Source of the DNA: Sphingomonas sp. S1-29
Lineage (GTDB): Bacteria > Pseudomonadota > Alphaproteobacteria > Sphingomonadales > Sphingomonadaceae
Assembly (NCBI RefSeq): GCF_026167545.1
Contig: NZ_CP110678.1
Coordinates: 1,733,501 to 1,797,500, forward strand
Reading direction: 5' to 3'
DNA length: 64,000 nt
A program made the translations under genes and the position numbers. This document shows, piece after piece, positions 36,690 through 48,326 of this stretch. The notes beneath the pieces were generated by a model. It made no database searches and had not been told where the DNA came from. It saw only the letters and a list, made by a program, of their open reading frames with translations. The stretch's first letter is position 1, and the number at the start of each line of letters is the position of its first letter.

Positions 36690-36778
36690 CCGTTCGCCCT
36701 GAGCTTGTCGAAGGGCCGTCCTTTCTAAAGACGGTCAGCGCAAGAAGGACGGTGCTTCGACAAACTCGGCACGAACGG
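36690..36778. repeat. Palindromic repeat, family C-prime
   Basis: An 89-bp imperfect palindrome starting CCGTTCGCCCTGAGCTTGTC and ending with the mirrored ACAAACTCGGCACGAACGGG. It lies between convergent genes. The outer CCGTTCG/CGAACGG ends are shared with family C, but the core (TTGTCGAAGGGC) differs. Confidence 0.8.
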
Positions 36779-36816
36779 GGATGGGTAAGCCCCCACCCCC
36801 GTAGTCACGTAATAGG

Positions 36817-37626
36817 CTAGTCGCGCAGCAGTTCGTTGATGCTGGTCTTGCTCCGCGTACGCTCGTCGACCTGCTTGATGATCACCGCGCAATAGAGCGC
36901 CGGCTTGCCGTCGCCGCCGCCGATCGTGCCGGGGACCACCACCGCATAGGGCGGGACTTCGCCGGTGCGGACTTCACCGGTCGCGCGGTCGATGATCTTG
37001 GTCGATGCGCCGAGATACACCCCCATCGACAGCACCGCGCCCTCGCGGACGATCACGCCCTCGGCGACTTCGGCACGCGCACCGATGAACGCACCGTCCT
37101 CGATCACCACCGGGTTCGCCTGCAGCGGTTCGAGCACGCCGCCGATCCCCGCGCCCCCCGACAAATGCACGTTGCGGCCGATCTGCGCGCAGCTGCCCAC
37201 CGTCGCCCAGGTATCGACCATCGTGCCTTCGCCGACATAGGCGCCGATGTTGACGAAGCTCGGCATCAGCACCGCGCCCTTGCCGATGAACGCGCCCTGC
37301 CGCACCACGCTGCCCGGCACCGCGCGAAAGCCCGCGGCGCGGAAGCGCGCGTCGTCCCAAGTGGCGAATTTCGACGGCACCTTGTCGAAGCCGCCCGCCA
37401 TCACGGCATTGTCGTTGAGCCGGAACGACAGCAGCACCGCTTTCTTGAGCCACTGGTTCACCTGCCAGCCGCCAGCGCCATCAGGCTCGGCAACGCGCGC
37501 CTCGCCCGAATCGAGCAGTGCCAGCGCCTGATCGACCGCATCGCGGACTTCGCCGGTGGTGGCGGTGGAGATGCTCGTGCGATCATCCCACGCAGTGTCG
37601 ATGATCGTGCTCAGCTGGTCGCGCAT
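36817..37626 (-). CDS. dapD: 2,3,4,5-tetrahydropyridine-2,6-dicarboxylate N-succinyltransferase
   Basis: Succinylates tetrahydrodipicolinate in the succinylase route to diaminopimelate. The ATG at 37626 has GGAGG 7 nt upstream and gives 269 aa. The left-handed beta-helix is built of hexapeptide repeats (for example [20 protein letters not shown] and [15 protein letters not shown]). Helical N-terminal segments carry the conserved [16 protein letters not shown]. The gene overlaps the preceding HAD gene by 16 bp, so both are probably translated from one mRNA. It serves the same pathway as dapF at 25280. Confidence 0.96.
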   Translation of the reverse strand: MRDQLSTIIDTAWDDRTSISTATTGEVRDAVDQALALLDSGEARVAEPDGAGGWQVNQWLKKAVLLSFRLNDNAVMAGGFDKVPSKFATWDDARFRAAGFRAVPGSVVRQGAFIGKGAVLMPSFVNIGAYVGEGTMVDTWATVGSCAQIGRNVHLSGGAGIGGVLEPLQANPVVIEDGAFIGARAEVAEGVIVREGAVLSMGVYLGASTKIIDRATGEVRTGEVPPYAVVVPGTIGGGDGKPALYCAVIIKQVDERTRSKTSINELLRD

Positions 37627-38291
37627 GGGTGTTCCTCCAGAATGTCGTGCAGCCACGCGCGCAGATCGGGCGTGGTGAAATCGATATAATCGCGGGTTCC
37701 GCAGCCATGCTGTTCGGAGCCGTTGTCGATCCAAAGCGTGCGCATGCCGATCGCCTTGGCGGGCGCAAGGTTGCGCGCCATGTCTTCGGCGAACAACGCG
37801 CTCGCGGGGTCGATCCCGAAGGCGTCGCAGAGACCGGCATAAGCGGCAGCGTGCGGCTTGGGCAGATAGCCCATGCCATGGATGTCGTGGATGCCCTCGA
37901 AGCTGTCCGCCATGCCGATCGCGTCGAGCACGCGGCGCGCATAGGGCGCATCGCCGTTGGTGAAGACCAGCTTGCGCCCCGGCAGCCGATCGATCGCCGC
38001 GACCAGCGCTTCGTCGGCATCGAGCACGCTCATGTCGACGTCGTGGACGTAATCGAGGAAATGGTGCGGATCGATGTCGCGGTCGGCGAGCAGCCCCGAC
38101 AGCGTCGTGCCGTGCGCGTGGAAATGCCGCTTCTGGATCTGCAGCGCGGTGTCGCGGTCGCAGCCGTCGATGTCGCAGATATATTGCGTCATCCGCGCGT
38201 CGATCTGCGCGAACAGCCCCGCGCTTGCCGGGTACAGCGTGTTGTCGAGATCGAAGACCCAGGTGCGGACGTGCGACAGCGAAGCGAGCAT
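37611..38291 (-). CDS. Pyrimidine 5'-nucleotidase-type HAD hydrolase
   Basis: A 226-aa HAD-superfamily phosphatase. Motif I is [11 protein letters not shown] with the nucleophile D14 and D16. [18 protein letters not shown] is motif II, and [17 protein letters not shown] is motif IV, preceded by LPKPHAAAY with the motif III Lys. The match is to the SDT1/pyrimidine nucleotidase subfamily, so it probably removes phosphate from UMP or CMP. It overlaps dapD, an unusual pairing found repeatedly in sphingomonads. Confidence 0.88.
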   Translation of the reverse strand: MLASLSHVRTWVFDLDNTLYPASAGLFAQIDARMTQYICDIDGCDRDTALQIQKRHFHAHGTTLSGLLADRDIDPHHFLDYVHDVDMSVLDADEALVAAIDRLPGRKLVFTNGDAPYARRVLDAIGMADSFEGIHDIHGMGYLPKPHAAAYAGLCDAFGIDPASALFAEDMARNLAPAKAIGMRTLWIDNGSEQHGCGTRDYIDFTTPDLRAWLHDILEEHPCATS

Positions 38292-38349
38292 GGCGGGCGT
38301 GTAGCGCGCGAGGCGCTCGCGCGAAACTGTTGTTTCGGGCTTACATCAA

Positions 38350-38452
38350 GCCGTTCGTTTCGAGCGCACACAAACCCGTTCGTTTCGAGCGAAGTCGAGA
38401 AACCGCCACGCAGCGCGACATAGGTTTCTCGACTTCGCTCGAAACGAACGGG
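38350..38452. repeat. Palindromic repeat, family C (copy 2)
   Basis: Inverted arms at 38375-38404 and 38423-38452 (CCCGTTCGTTTCGAGCGAAG type), with an extra truncated arm copy at 38350-38366. It lies between two divergently transcribed genes, so it sits in or near both promoters, unlike the other copies. Confidence 0.85.
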
Positions 38453-38554
38453 GGATGAGGGCACGTTATCGTCAGCCGGTCGGCATCATTGCTATGCCCA
38501 TCCCAAGAAAGCCGATGCTGGCGCACCGCCCCGCCCGCCCCCATCTCCTTGCCC

Positions 38555-39553
38555 ATGACCCAATATTCGATCCACGATCTCGTCCCCGTCCGCGAGGGCG
38601 GCACCGTCGCCACCGCGCTCGCCGATACCGCCGCTTATGCGCGCCAGGCCGAAGCGCATGGCTATTCGCGCTACTGGATTGCCGAGCATCACGGCATGCC
38701 GGGCATCGCCGGCGGCGCGACCTCGGTCGTCATCGGCCATGTCGCCGCCGCGACCGGCCGAATCCGCGTCGGCGCGGGCGGGATCATGCTGCCCAATCAT
38801 GCGCCGTTGGTGGTGGCCGAACAGTTCGGCACGCTCGATGCGTTGTTCCCGGGACGGATCGACCTGGGGCTGGGCCGCGCGCCGGGATCCGACCAGCGCA
38901 CCGCCCGCGCACTGCGCCGGTCGCTCGAAAGCGATCCCAACGGCTTTCCCAACGACGTGATGGAGCTGCAAAGCTATTTCGCCGACGACGGGCAGACCGG
39001 CATCCGTGCGGTGCCCGGCGCCGGCGCCGATGTCGCGATCTGGATCCTGGGGTCGAGCCTGTTCGGCGCGCAGCTCGCGGCGATGCTCGGGCTGCCCTAT
39101 GCCTTTGCCTCGCACTTCGCGCCCGATGCGCTCGACCAGGCGATCGCGATCTACCGCCGCGACTTCCGGCCTTCGGCAGCGCTCGAGCGCCCGCATGTGA
39201 TGGCGGGGTTCAACGTGTTCGCCGCCGACACCGACGAGGAAGCGCGCTATCTGGCAAGCTCGATGGAGCAATCCTTCGTCGCGCTGCGCACCGGCAATCC
39301 GGGCAAGATGCAACCGCCGGTACGCGATTATCGCGCCAGCCTGGGCGCGCAGGGGGCGGCGATGCTCGAACAGGTGCTGTCGTGCTCCGCGATCGGGTCG
39401 CCTGCGACAGTGGCGCGCGAGATCGCGGCATTCGTCGCGCGCACCGGCGTCGATGAGCTGATGATCGCGGGGGCGACCTATGATCCCGAAGCGCGGCTGC
39501 GCAGCATCGCGCTGACGGCCGAGGCGATGCAGGGATTGCGGCTCGCGGCCTGA
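38555..39553 (+). CDS. LLM class flavin-dependent oxidoreductase
   Basis: A 332-aa luciferase-like monooxygenase of the MsnO8 type, which uses reduced FMN. The ATG at 38555 gives [16 protein letters not shown], the family start. Signatures are [40 protein letters not shown] and [20 protein letters not shown]. The substrate cannot be deduced. A large palindromic repeat begins 7 bp after the stop. Confidence 0.9.
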   Translation: MTQYSIHDLVPVREGGTVATALADTAAYARQAEAHGYSRYWIAEHHGMPGIAGGATSVVIGHVAAATGRIRVGAGGIMLPNHAPLVVAEQFGTLDALFPGRIDLGLGRAPGSDQRTARALRRSLESDPNGFPNDVMELQSYFADDGQTGIRAVPGAGADVAIWILGSSLFGAQLAAMLGLPYAFASHFAPDALDQAIAIYRRDFRPSAALERPHVMAGFNVFAADTDEEARYLASSMEQSFVALRTGNPGKMQPPVRDYRASLGAQGAAMLEQVLSCSAIGSPATVAREIAAFVARTGVDELMIAGATYDPEARLRSIALTAEAMQGLRLAA

Positions 39554-39560
39554 GTGAGAT

Positions 39561-39762
39561 GCCTTCTCCCGCTGGCGGGAGAAGGATACCGAAGCTTGGT
39601 CGCGAAGCGGCCTAGCGCAGGTTGGATGAGGGTGGTGCGGCGCTCTCGCGCCGCGCGCTTGCGAGTGCAAGCGCGGCACCCTCACCCAGCTACGACTAGG
39701 CCTCGCTGAAGAAGCGAAACCAAGTCTTCGCAACCCTCTCCCGCCAGCGGGAGAGGGAAGGC
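39561..39762. repeat. Large composite palindromic repeat, family D
   Basis: A 202-bp element. Each end is a hairpin (CCTTCTCCCGCTGGCGGGAG at the left, CTCTCCCGCCAGCGGGAGAG at the right), and the flanking AGCTTGG/CCAAGTC and GAGGGTG/CACCCTC segments also pair, so the whole is a nested palindrome. It completely fills the gap between two convergent genes and could act as a bidirectional terminator. Confidence 0.8.
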
Positions 39763-39763
39763 G

Positions 39764-40363
39764 TTACGGCAAAATCCCCGCCCATTCGCTCTCATGGCTA
39801 CCCTCGTGGTTCGCCATGCCCGGCTTCGTCAGATACCCCCGCGCATCGGGAACGTGGCTGAAGATCATCCGCGACGGCACCTCGTGCCACGAGAGGTTCA
39901 TCGCCCAGCGCACCGGAAACGCCTCGATCATCGCATAGGGCAGATGGTCGTGGATCCACCATGCCAGCCGCTTCCAGTCGCCGGACTGGTCGAAGCGGTT
40001 GGCGAAGCTCGGCACGACGATGCACGCGGTCGCGCCCATCCGCCCGGCGCTGTCGCGCACGTCCCAGATGTGACGCGCGACGTTTCGTTCGTTCGACGCG
40101 CAATTATAGCCCTTGGCGTTGCCAAGCGCATTCACCTCGGCCGAGCGATAGGCGGAGCGGATCGCGATCCGGCCGAACGCGTCCTGCAGCGGCTCGAGCA
40201 GTTCGACGCACAGCCGCTTCCCCGCCTCGATCGCCAGGTCGGGATTGTCGGGAATGTTCGAAAGGCCGTGGATCGCGGCGATATCCGAATAAAGGAAATC
40301 GCGCAGGTAAAAGCTGGGCGACAATTGCACCCGCCCCAATTCGGTCAGCTGCGCGACCGTCAT
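39764..40363 (-). CDS. Peptidase M15-like protein
   Basis: A cytoplasmic protein with the pattern of M15-type D,D-peptidase folds: IRSAYRSAEVNALG resembles the family's SGYRS motif, and RHIWDVRDSAGRMG the H-x(n)-D metal site. No signal peptide is seen, so a direct role on peptidoglycan is doubtful, and the metal site may be incomplete. The start is uncertain. The ATG at 40363 (MTVAQLTELGRVQ, 199 aa) is taken here; a GTG at 40381 sits one base from GGGAGA, and a TTG at 40438 extends further. Confidence 0.65.
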   Translation of the reverse strand: MTVAQLTELGRVQLSPSFYLRDFLYSDIAAIHGLSNIPDNPDLAIEAGKRLCVELLEPLQDAFGRIAIRSAYRSAEVNALGNAKGYNCASNERNVARHIWDVRDSAGRMGATACIVVPSFANRFDQSGDWKRLAWWIHDHLPYAMIEAFPVRWAMNLSWHEVPSRMIFSHVPDARGYLTKPGMANHEGSHESEWAGILP

Positions 40364-40439
40364 CGGTTTCTTCAACGTCACTCTCCCGCTCGTCGTCGGA
40401 CGAAAGGAGCGGTGTAACGCCAGATGGTTAACGATCAAA

Positions 40440-40565
40440 CTCCCCTCCCTGAAAGGGAGGGGCCGGGGGTGGGTCGAGGGCTCTTGCTACGATTGCCGGT
40501 ACCGCCAAGCGCGGCAGGATCGCCGAGACGCTACCCACCCCAACCCCTCCCTAAAAGGGAGGGAC
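40440..40565. repeat. GC-rich palindromic repeat, family B (copy 2)
   Basis: A 126-bp element with the same hairpin ends as 13102-13228 (CTCCCCTCCCTGAAAGGGAG at the left and CCAACCCCTCCCTAAAAGGG at the right) and the internal GTGGGTCGAG/CTACCCACC pair. It lies just after the acnA stop and could serve as its terminator. Confidence 0.8.
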
Positions 40566-40575
40566 TTTGGTTCGT

Positions 40576-43254
<2,679 letters not shown>

Positions 43255-43453
43255 GGCGTGCCTTTCCGGTTGCGGGGAAGCGGCGGGGAGGCGGCGGAAG
43301 CCGCGCGCACGCTTGCCTGCGAGCTTGTGAATGCTTGGTTCCCGGCGGCTGTAGCAAGGGGGTGCCGCGGGGGGAAGGGTGACTTAGGTGGAAGACGCGC
43401 GGGCAGCCGTTCGGTTTCCTGCGCGCGCCAGCCTAGCCCTTTACGAGCCGCTT

Positions 43454-44374
43454 TCAGGCGGCCAGGCGGCGCAACGCTTCGATCCGCGCCGACAATACCA
43501 GATGCGGCATAAACAGGATGGCGAGCAGGACGAAGGCGGCGGGCACGAAGCCTGGCGCTGCCACATGGCGCATCGCGGGCAACAGCGCATAGCCGATCGC
43601 AAGCGCGGCCAGCGTCAGGCCGGCGCCGGTCCGCAGCCACATCGCCCGGCTGGCGCCGGGCAGCGCCTCACCGATCTCGCGCAGGTGGCGCACCGAATGG
43701 ACGCAGGTGAAATACAGCGCGAAGCCCCAGAGCGGCGGCAGCACGAGCATCGCGACCACCGATCCGCCGAGCTGCGCGGCATCACCCCACCGATCACGTT
43801 CGATGAGGATGGCCACGCCGATCATTGCGACCAGCGTCGCGACCGGCGCGATCATCATGCCGCCACGACCGATAATCGCGGCGGCATCGACCCCACCCAT
43901 TGCCGCAAAGATATCGCCGACCGCGATCGGATGCGCCGCAATCGGAAGCGCGACCAGCGCCACCCCTACCCCGGTTTCGACGAATCGCTCGCCGACCATC
44001 GACCAGTCGGCGGCGAAGTGCAGCGCGGCGAGCACGAGGAAGATCGGTAGCGCGACGTGCGGTGCCAGCGTCCAGGCGGTCGCGGCGACCCCGAGCACCA
44101 GCGCATAGAGCGCTGCCGAATGCGCGTAGGAAGCCGAGCCGCTGCGCGCGAAGCGGCGCGCGACCGCCAGGTCGAAGGCGCCATGCGGCAGGCCACCCAG
44201 CAAGAAGACGATCGCCGCGGCCAGCGAAGCGATCGGCGTGTCGAGCCGAATGCCCGCGAGCAGCGCGGCGCCCAGCGCACTCGCCATGATCCAGAATGGC
44301 GCATCCGCCGGCCGAAACAGACGCAGGCCGACCGGGCGCGCGATACGCTCCCGGTCGGCCGCCGCGATATTCAC
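43454..44374 (-). CDS. blh: Beta-carotene 15,15'-dioxygenase, Brp/Blh family
   Basis: Integral-membrane iron enzyme that splits beta-carotene into two retinals. It has 306 aa with about eight transmembrane helices. The GTG at 44374 follows the rhodopsin stop by 10 bp, so expression is likely coupled. Conserved histidines of the family are H64 in GGLPHGAFDLAVAR, H119 in LAALHFAADW, H226 and H230 in TCVHSVRHLREI, and H291 in LFMPHLVL. Pairing with a rhodopsin gene strongly supports retinal supply as its job. The carotene biosynthesis genes are not in this window. Confidence 0.93.
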   Translation of the reverse strand: MNIAAADRERIARPVGLRLFRPADAPFWIMASALGAALLAGIRLDTPIASLAAAIVFLLGGLPHGAFDLAVARRFARSGSASYAHSAALYALVLGVAATAWTLAPHVALPIFLVLAALHFAADWSMVGERFVETGVGVALVALPIAAHPIAVGDIFAAMGGVDAAAIIGRGGMMIAPVATLVAMIGVAILIERDRWGDAAQLGGSVVAMLVLPPLWGFALYFTCVHSVRHLREIGEALPGASRAMWLRTGAGLTLAALAIGYALLPAMRHVAAPGFVPAAFVLLAILFMPHLVLSARIEALRRLAA

Positions 44375-44384
44375 GCGACCAAAG

Positions 44385-45158
44385 TCATGCGACGACGGTA
44401 GCCGGCGCGGCGGTGTCGCGCTCGATCGCCGACTTCCGGACTGCGATCATGTAGATCATCACGCCGACGCCAGCCTTGGCGATGATGTCGGCCAGCGTGT
44501 AGCCGATCTGGATCGTCGTCTCGGCGCTCGCGCCCGAGATATCGGCGAAGGGCGCCATATAGACGATCGGGTAGAAGCCCCATGACGCGAAGGTCAGCAA
44601 CCGCGCCTTGCGGATCAGCGGCCGGACGGCCTCGGGCTGGCGATCGATCGCGGCGCCAAGCCCGCGGAACAGCTCCCAGACGATGTAGAGGAAGGGGATC
44701 GTCGACAAAGTACCCCACAAAGCACGCGTGCCGTTGTCGGCGGCGACTTCGCCCGGATAGCCCAGCGCGATCATCAGGACCGCAGCGGCACCGAGGCGCA
44801 CCGACTTCGACACCGTTTCCGATTCGGACAAGCGCATGACCAGCACCAGCTCGATCAGCAGCAGCGGGACGGTCAGCAGCCAATCGACGTAGCGATAGGC
44901 ATCGTTGAACGCATATCCGGTCGCGGTGATCTCGGCACCACGCACTTCGTAGGCGGCGGTCCAGCTCTCGAAGATGCGGAAATAATGATAGGCTGCAATC
45001 GCGCAGACCAGCCCCGAAATCACCAGCGCAGTACGATAAGGCGGGGTTACTTGTGAACGCCCGAACCACAGAAACAATGCAGCAGCAGACATAGTCGCGA
45101 ACGTTAGAGAAAACGCATTATATATCAGGAAATATTGCCCAGCCGATACGGTTTCCAT
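44385..45158 (-). CDS. Proteorhodopsin/xanthorhodopsin-like light-driven proton pump
   Basis: A 257-aa seven-helix retinal protein of the inner membrane. Helix C reads RYVDWLLTVPLLLIEL: D92 (proton acceptor), T96 and E103 (donor) form the DTE motif of proton-pumping proteorhodopsins. H58 in AAYHYFRI matches the His that pairs with the acceptor Asp. Helix G holds D224 and the retinal-binding K228 (TLADIIAKAGVG). The residue at the spectral tuning site is L100, which in proteorhodopsins gives green absorption. G149 in ALWGTLSTIPFLYI corresponds by my alignment to the glycine that opens the carotenoid fenestration in xanthorhodopsin. The protein probably makes a proton gradient from light. It is co-transcribed with blh. 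Confidence 0.94.
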   Translation of the reverse strand: METVSAGQYFLIYNAFSLTFATMSAAALFLWFGRSQVTPPYRTALVISGLVCAIAAYHYFRIFESWTAAYEVRGAEITATGYAFNDAYRYVDWLLTVPLLLIELVLVMRLSESETVSKSVRLGAAAVLMIALGYPGEVAADNGTRALWGTLSTIPFLYIVWELFRGLGAAIDRQPEAVRPLIRKARLLTFASWGFYPIVYMAPFADISGASAETTIQIGYTLADIIAKAGVGVMIYMIAVRKSAIERDTAAPATVVA

Positions 45159-45353
45159 ATCTCAATCCCTTTGCACAGCATTGTTCGCCGTCCCGCACAT
45201 CGCGGTCGACTTTTCTATGAAGGTGCTGATTGGGATATCCGCCTTAACTTGGGGTCATCCAAGCTAGGCCTTATGGCGTAGGTATAAAGCGGGTAGCGGC
45301 GGGGCGCGGGGGGGCGTGGGGGATGCCCCACCCGGCGGCTAGCGCTGCTACCA
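45159..45353. promoter_or_regulatory. Upstream region of the rhodopsin gene
   Basis: A noncoding stretch before the rhodopsin ATG, extending into a family B repeat at 45354. An AAAGGGA ribosome-binding site lies about 8 nt upstream of the ATG. I see no clear sigma-70 promoter or light-regulator site; a short AT-richer patch (ATAGAAAAGTCGAC on the minus strand) near 45215 is the only candidate. Confidence 0.35.
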
Positions 45354-45476
45354 CTCCGCCCCCTGACAGGGAGGGGTTGCGGGGGAATCGATGGCTGGAG
45401 GTACGGGTGGGCGGGGCGCCGTAACATCAGGCCCCTACCCACCCCCGGCCCCTCCCTTCCAGGGATGGGAGATTAG
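45354..45476. repeat. GC-rich palindromic repeat, family B (degenerate copy 3)
   Basis: The left end CTCCGCCCCCTGACAGGGAG and right end CCCCTCCCTTCCAGGGATGG bracket a variable core, with CTACCCACCCCCGGCC matching the internal motif of the other copies. It lies between the rhodopsin promoter region and the phosphohexomutase stop. Confidence 0.65.
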
Positions 45477-45479
45477 GCC

Positions 45480-46862
45480 TCAGTGCGCGGCTTGTGCCCC
45501 GCGCTCGAGCCCACTTGCCGCGAGCTGGGCGTCGATCATCGCCATCAGGCGATCGAGCCCGGCCTGGTCCTTCGCCTCGGCGCGCGCGACCAGCACGTCC
45601 TGGGTGTTCGATGCGCGCAGCAGCCACCAGCCATCGGGAGTGTTCACCCGCGCGCCATCGGTGTTGTTGATGTCGGCGCCCTCGGCCTTCAGCCGCTCGA
45701 GCACTTCGTCGATCACCGCGAACTTGCGGCTTTCATCGACCTGGAAGCGCATTTCGGGGGTGTTGACCATCGCCGGCATCTCGCCGCGAAGCTGCGTCAT
45801 CGACTTGCCGATCATGTGCGCGGCGCGGATCAACCGCACCGCAGCATATTGCGCGTCGTCGAACCCGTAATATTCGTGCGCGAAGAAGATGTGGCCGCTC
45901 ATCTCGCCTGCGAGCGGCGAATCGGTTTCCTTCATCTTCATCTTGATGAGGCTGTGGCCGGTCTTCCACATCAAGGGCTTGCCGCCGAGCTCGTCGATCC
46001 GGTCGTACAGCGCCTGGCTGGCCTTCACATCGGCGATGATCGTCGCGCCGGGCAGCTCGCGCAGCACCGGTTCGGCCAGAATGGACAGAAGCTGATCGCC
46101 CCAGATCACGCGGCCTTCGCCGTCGATCGCGCCGATCCGGTCGCCGTCACCATCGAACGCCAGTCCGAAATCGAGCTGTTTCTCGGCGACGAGCGCCTTG
46201 AGATCGGCCAGGTTCTTTTCTTCGGTAGGATCGGGATGATGGTTGGGAAAATCGCCGTCGACATCGGTGTAGAGCAAGTGATGCTCGCCGGGCAGGAGCT
46301 TGACCAGCTTCTCGATCACCGGACCCGACACGCCGTTGCCCGCGTCCCAGCCGATCCGATAGGTGCCGCCGGCATAGCCCGCCATCAGCCGACCGACATA
46401 ATCGTCCATGATGTCGACGTCGGTGACGACGCCCTCGCCGGTCTCCCAATCGCCCTCGGCAGCCATCGTGCCGAGCGTCTGGATGTCGGCGCCAAAGAAC
46501 GGCCGATGCTGCATCACCATCTTGAAGCCATTATACTCGGCGGGATTATGGCTGCCGGTTATCTGTATGCCGCCATCAACCTCTAGCGTGGCTTCGGCAT
46601 AATAGAGCATCGGCGTGGGGCCGAGGCCGACGCGGACCACATCGACGCCAGCGCCGGTGAGACCCGCGACCAGCGCCGCCTCGAGCTCGGGCGACGAATG
46701 CCGGCCATCGCGTCCCACCGCCACGCGCGTGCCGCCCGCGCGCCGCACCAGCGTCGCGAACCCGCGCCCGATCGCGTCGGCATCGGCGGTGCCGAGCGTC
46801 TTGCCGACGATTCCGCGGATGTCGTATTCACGAAGCGACGTGTGGTCGAAACGATGGGGCAT
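45480..46862 (-). CDS. Phosphomannomutase/phosphoglucomutase
   Basis: A 460-aa alpha-D-phosphohexomutase interconverting 1- and 6-phosphates of mannose or glucose, feeding exopolysaccharide and lipopolysaccharide synthesis. All four active-site loops are visible: phosphoserine loop [15 protein letters not shown], metal loop [13 protein letters not shown], sugar loop GEMSGHIFF and phosphate-binding [16 protein letters not shown]. The sugar loop GEMSGH fits the dual-specificity AlgC/ManB group. Sphingomonads often make gellan-like polymers, so a link is plausible but not shown here. Confidence 0.93.
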   Translation of the reverse strand: MPHRFDHTSLREYDIRGIVGKTLGTADADAIGRGFATLVRRAGGTRVAVGRDGRHSSPELEAALVAGLTGAGVDVVRVGLGPTPMLYYAEATLEVDGGIQITGSHNPAEYNGFKMVMQHRPFFGADIQTLGTMAAEGDWETGEGVVTDVDIMDDYVGRLMAGYAGGTYRIGWDAGNGVSGPVIEKLVKLLPGEHHLLYTDVDGDFPNHHPDPTEEKNLADLKALVAEKQLDFGLAFDGDGDRIGAIDGEGRVIWGDQLLSILAEPVLRELPGATIIADVKASQALYDRIDELGGKPLMWKTGHSLIKMKMKETDSPLAGEMSGHIFFAHEYYGFDDAQYAAVRLIRAAHMIGKSMTQLRGEMPAMVNTPEMRFQVDESRKFAVIDEVLERLKAEGADINNTDGARVNTPDGWWLLRASNTQDVLVARAEAKDQAGLDRLMAMIDAQLAASGLERGAQAAH

Positions 46863-47008
46863 GCGATGGTCTCCTCAAGATCTTGTGGCAGTCTTTGGCG
46901 TGATCGCGTGAAAGTGCAATGACGCCGGCGCCTGGGGAAGGCGCGACGTGGGTGTAACGTTCGATCTGTCGAATGGATCAATTGGGAGTTGATGGCTCCC
47001 CCCTTAGA

Positions 47009-47135
47009 CTCCCCTCCCTGGAAGGGAGGGGCTGGGGGTGGGTCGAGTGGTAGCGATACGGTTCCCGGGGCTCTGCGCGGTGCCGTAGCTCCAGGCCCCC
47101 ACCCACCCCCGGCCCCTCCCTTCCAGGGAGGGGAG
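47009..47135. repeat. GC-rich palindromic repeat, family B (copy 4)
   Basis: A 127-bp element with terminal hairpins CTCCCCTCCCTGGAAGGGAG and CCCCTCCCTTCCAGGGAGGG and the internal GGGGGTGGGTCGAG / CCACCCACCC pair. It fills the gap between the phosphohexomutase start and the J-domain gene stop; the rest of that 294-bp gap (46863-47008) holds only the upstream region of the mutase. Confidence 0.8.
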
Positions 47136-47156
47136 AAGAGGAGGGAGGGGAGAAGG

Positions 47157-47414
47157 CTAGCGCAGCCGCTTGAGCAGCACGTCCCTCGCCGCGTTGATCC
47201 GCTTGGTCAGGTCGGCAGAGCCGCCCTTGTCGGGATGGACCGCAGTGATCAGCCGGCGGTGCGCGGCGCGGATCGCCTCGGCGTCGGCGTTGGCGCCGAC
47301 CCCCAGCACCTGGCGGGCTTCGTCGTCGCGCAGCTTGGGGTGGCGGCCCTTGCGCGCGAAGAACAGCCACCAGATCACCGCCATCAGGACGAGGGCGAAG
47401 ACGAGCTTGCCCAT
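47157..47414 (-). CDS. Membrane-anchored J-domain protein
   Basis: An 85-aa protein: an N-terminal transmembrane segment (about 3-19, LVFALVLMAVIWWLFF), then a compact J domain with the catalytic HPD in AVHPDKGGSADLTKRIN. This type III DnaJ layout resembles Tim14/PAM18 and would recruit DnaK to the membrane. Its ATG shares a base with the mipZ stop region (47414), so translation is coupled. The J-domain/mipZ/panC order is conserved in related bacteria as I recall it. Confidence 0.88.
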   Translation of the reverse strand: MGKLVFALVLMAVIWWLFFARKGRHPKLRDDEARQVLGVGANADAEAIRAAHRRLITAVHPDKGGSADLTKRINAARDVLLKRLR

Positions 47415-48301
47415 CAGGCGGCGGCCGTCGTCGGATCGGGCTGGCGCTGGACCGGCGCGGCGGCGCGGTCGGGGAGCGCGAGCCCGGCCATCATCTCGCG
47501 CAATTCCTGGCGCGCGGCGACATGCGCCAGCCCCATCTCGCCGAAGTCGCGCGAATCGAGCATCGTCAGCCCCGAAGGGAACAGCTCGCGATAGATCACG
47601 CGCTCGGAGAGTCCCGAAATGACGCGAAAGCCGACGCGGCGCGACAATTGATTGATCGCCTCGGACACCCGGCGCATGTTGCGCGCCTCGATATGCTGGA
47701 GCCGGTTGCGCAGCACGACCCAGTCGATCGTCGATCCATCGGCCTTGGCGCGGCGCTTGCGCGATTCCCAGATCAGCTCGGAATAGAAGCTGGGGCGCGT
47801 CACCTGGAAGGTATCGGGATCGACCTGGCCGATCAGGTCGAAATCGACGAAGCTGTCGTTCATCGGCGTCACCAGCGTGTCGGCATTGGTCACCGCGATC
47901 CGCGCGAATTCGTCGTCGCGGCCCGGCGTGTCGATCACCAGATAGTCGCTGTCCTCGCTCAGCCGTTCGAGCGCGCGTTCGAAATTGGCGAGCGAGGTGC
48001 CGTCATGCGTCTCGTGGCGCGGCATCGGCAGCGTGCGCCCGGTACGCTTCATCGTCGCGGCGCGATTGTCGAGATAGCGCCCCAGCGTGCGCTGGCGATG
48101 GTCGAGGTCGAGCGCGGTCACCCGCGCGCCGCGCGCCGCCAGCGCGATCGCGGTATGCACCGCGGTCGTCGATTTGCCCGTCCCGCCCTTTTCGTTGGCG
48201 AAGACGATGACGTGCAGCCCGTTGGCACCACTACCCAAGACGCAATATTCCCATGTTGATTGCCCCTGCGCGCTTCCATAGGACGCTGCGCTCTCTTCCA
48301 C
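47414..48301 (-). CDS. mipZ: Division-plane positioning ATPase MipZ
   Basis: A ParA/MinD-type ATPase that forms a gradient from the poles and blocks FtsZ ring formation away from midcell. The deviant Walker A is FANEKGGTGKSTTAVH; TALDLDHRQRTLGRYLDNR and LVIDTPGRDDEFAR follow, all matching MipZ rather than plasmid ParA. The start is uncertain. The GTG at 48301 gives 295 aa with a non-conserved 28-residue leader; a TTG at 48238 starts nearer the conserved core (GANGLHVIVFANEKGG). It is divergent from panC. Confidence 0.9.
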   Translation of the reverse strand: MEESAASYGSAQGQSTWEYCVLGSGANGLHVIVFANEKGGTGKSTTAVHTAIALAARGARVTALDLDHRQRTLGRYLDNRAATMKRTGRTLPMPRHETHDGTSLANFERALERLSEDSDYLVIDTPGRDDEFARIAVTNADTLVTPMNDSFVDFDLIGQVDPDTFQVTRPSFYSELIWESRKRRAKADGSTIDWVVLRNRLQHIEARNMRRVSEAINQLSRRVGFRVISGLSERVIYRELFPSGLTMLDSRDFGEMGLAHVAARQELREMMAGLALPDRAAAPVQRQPDPTTAAA

Positions 48302-48326
48302 CGGTCTCTATCGCAAGGCGTCCCCC

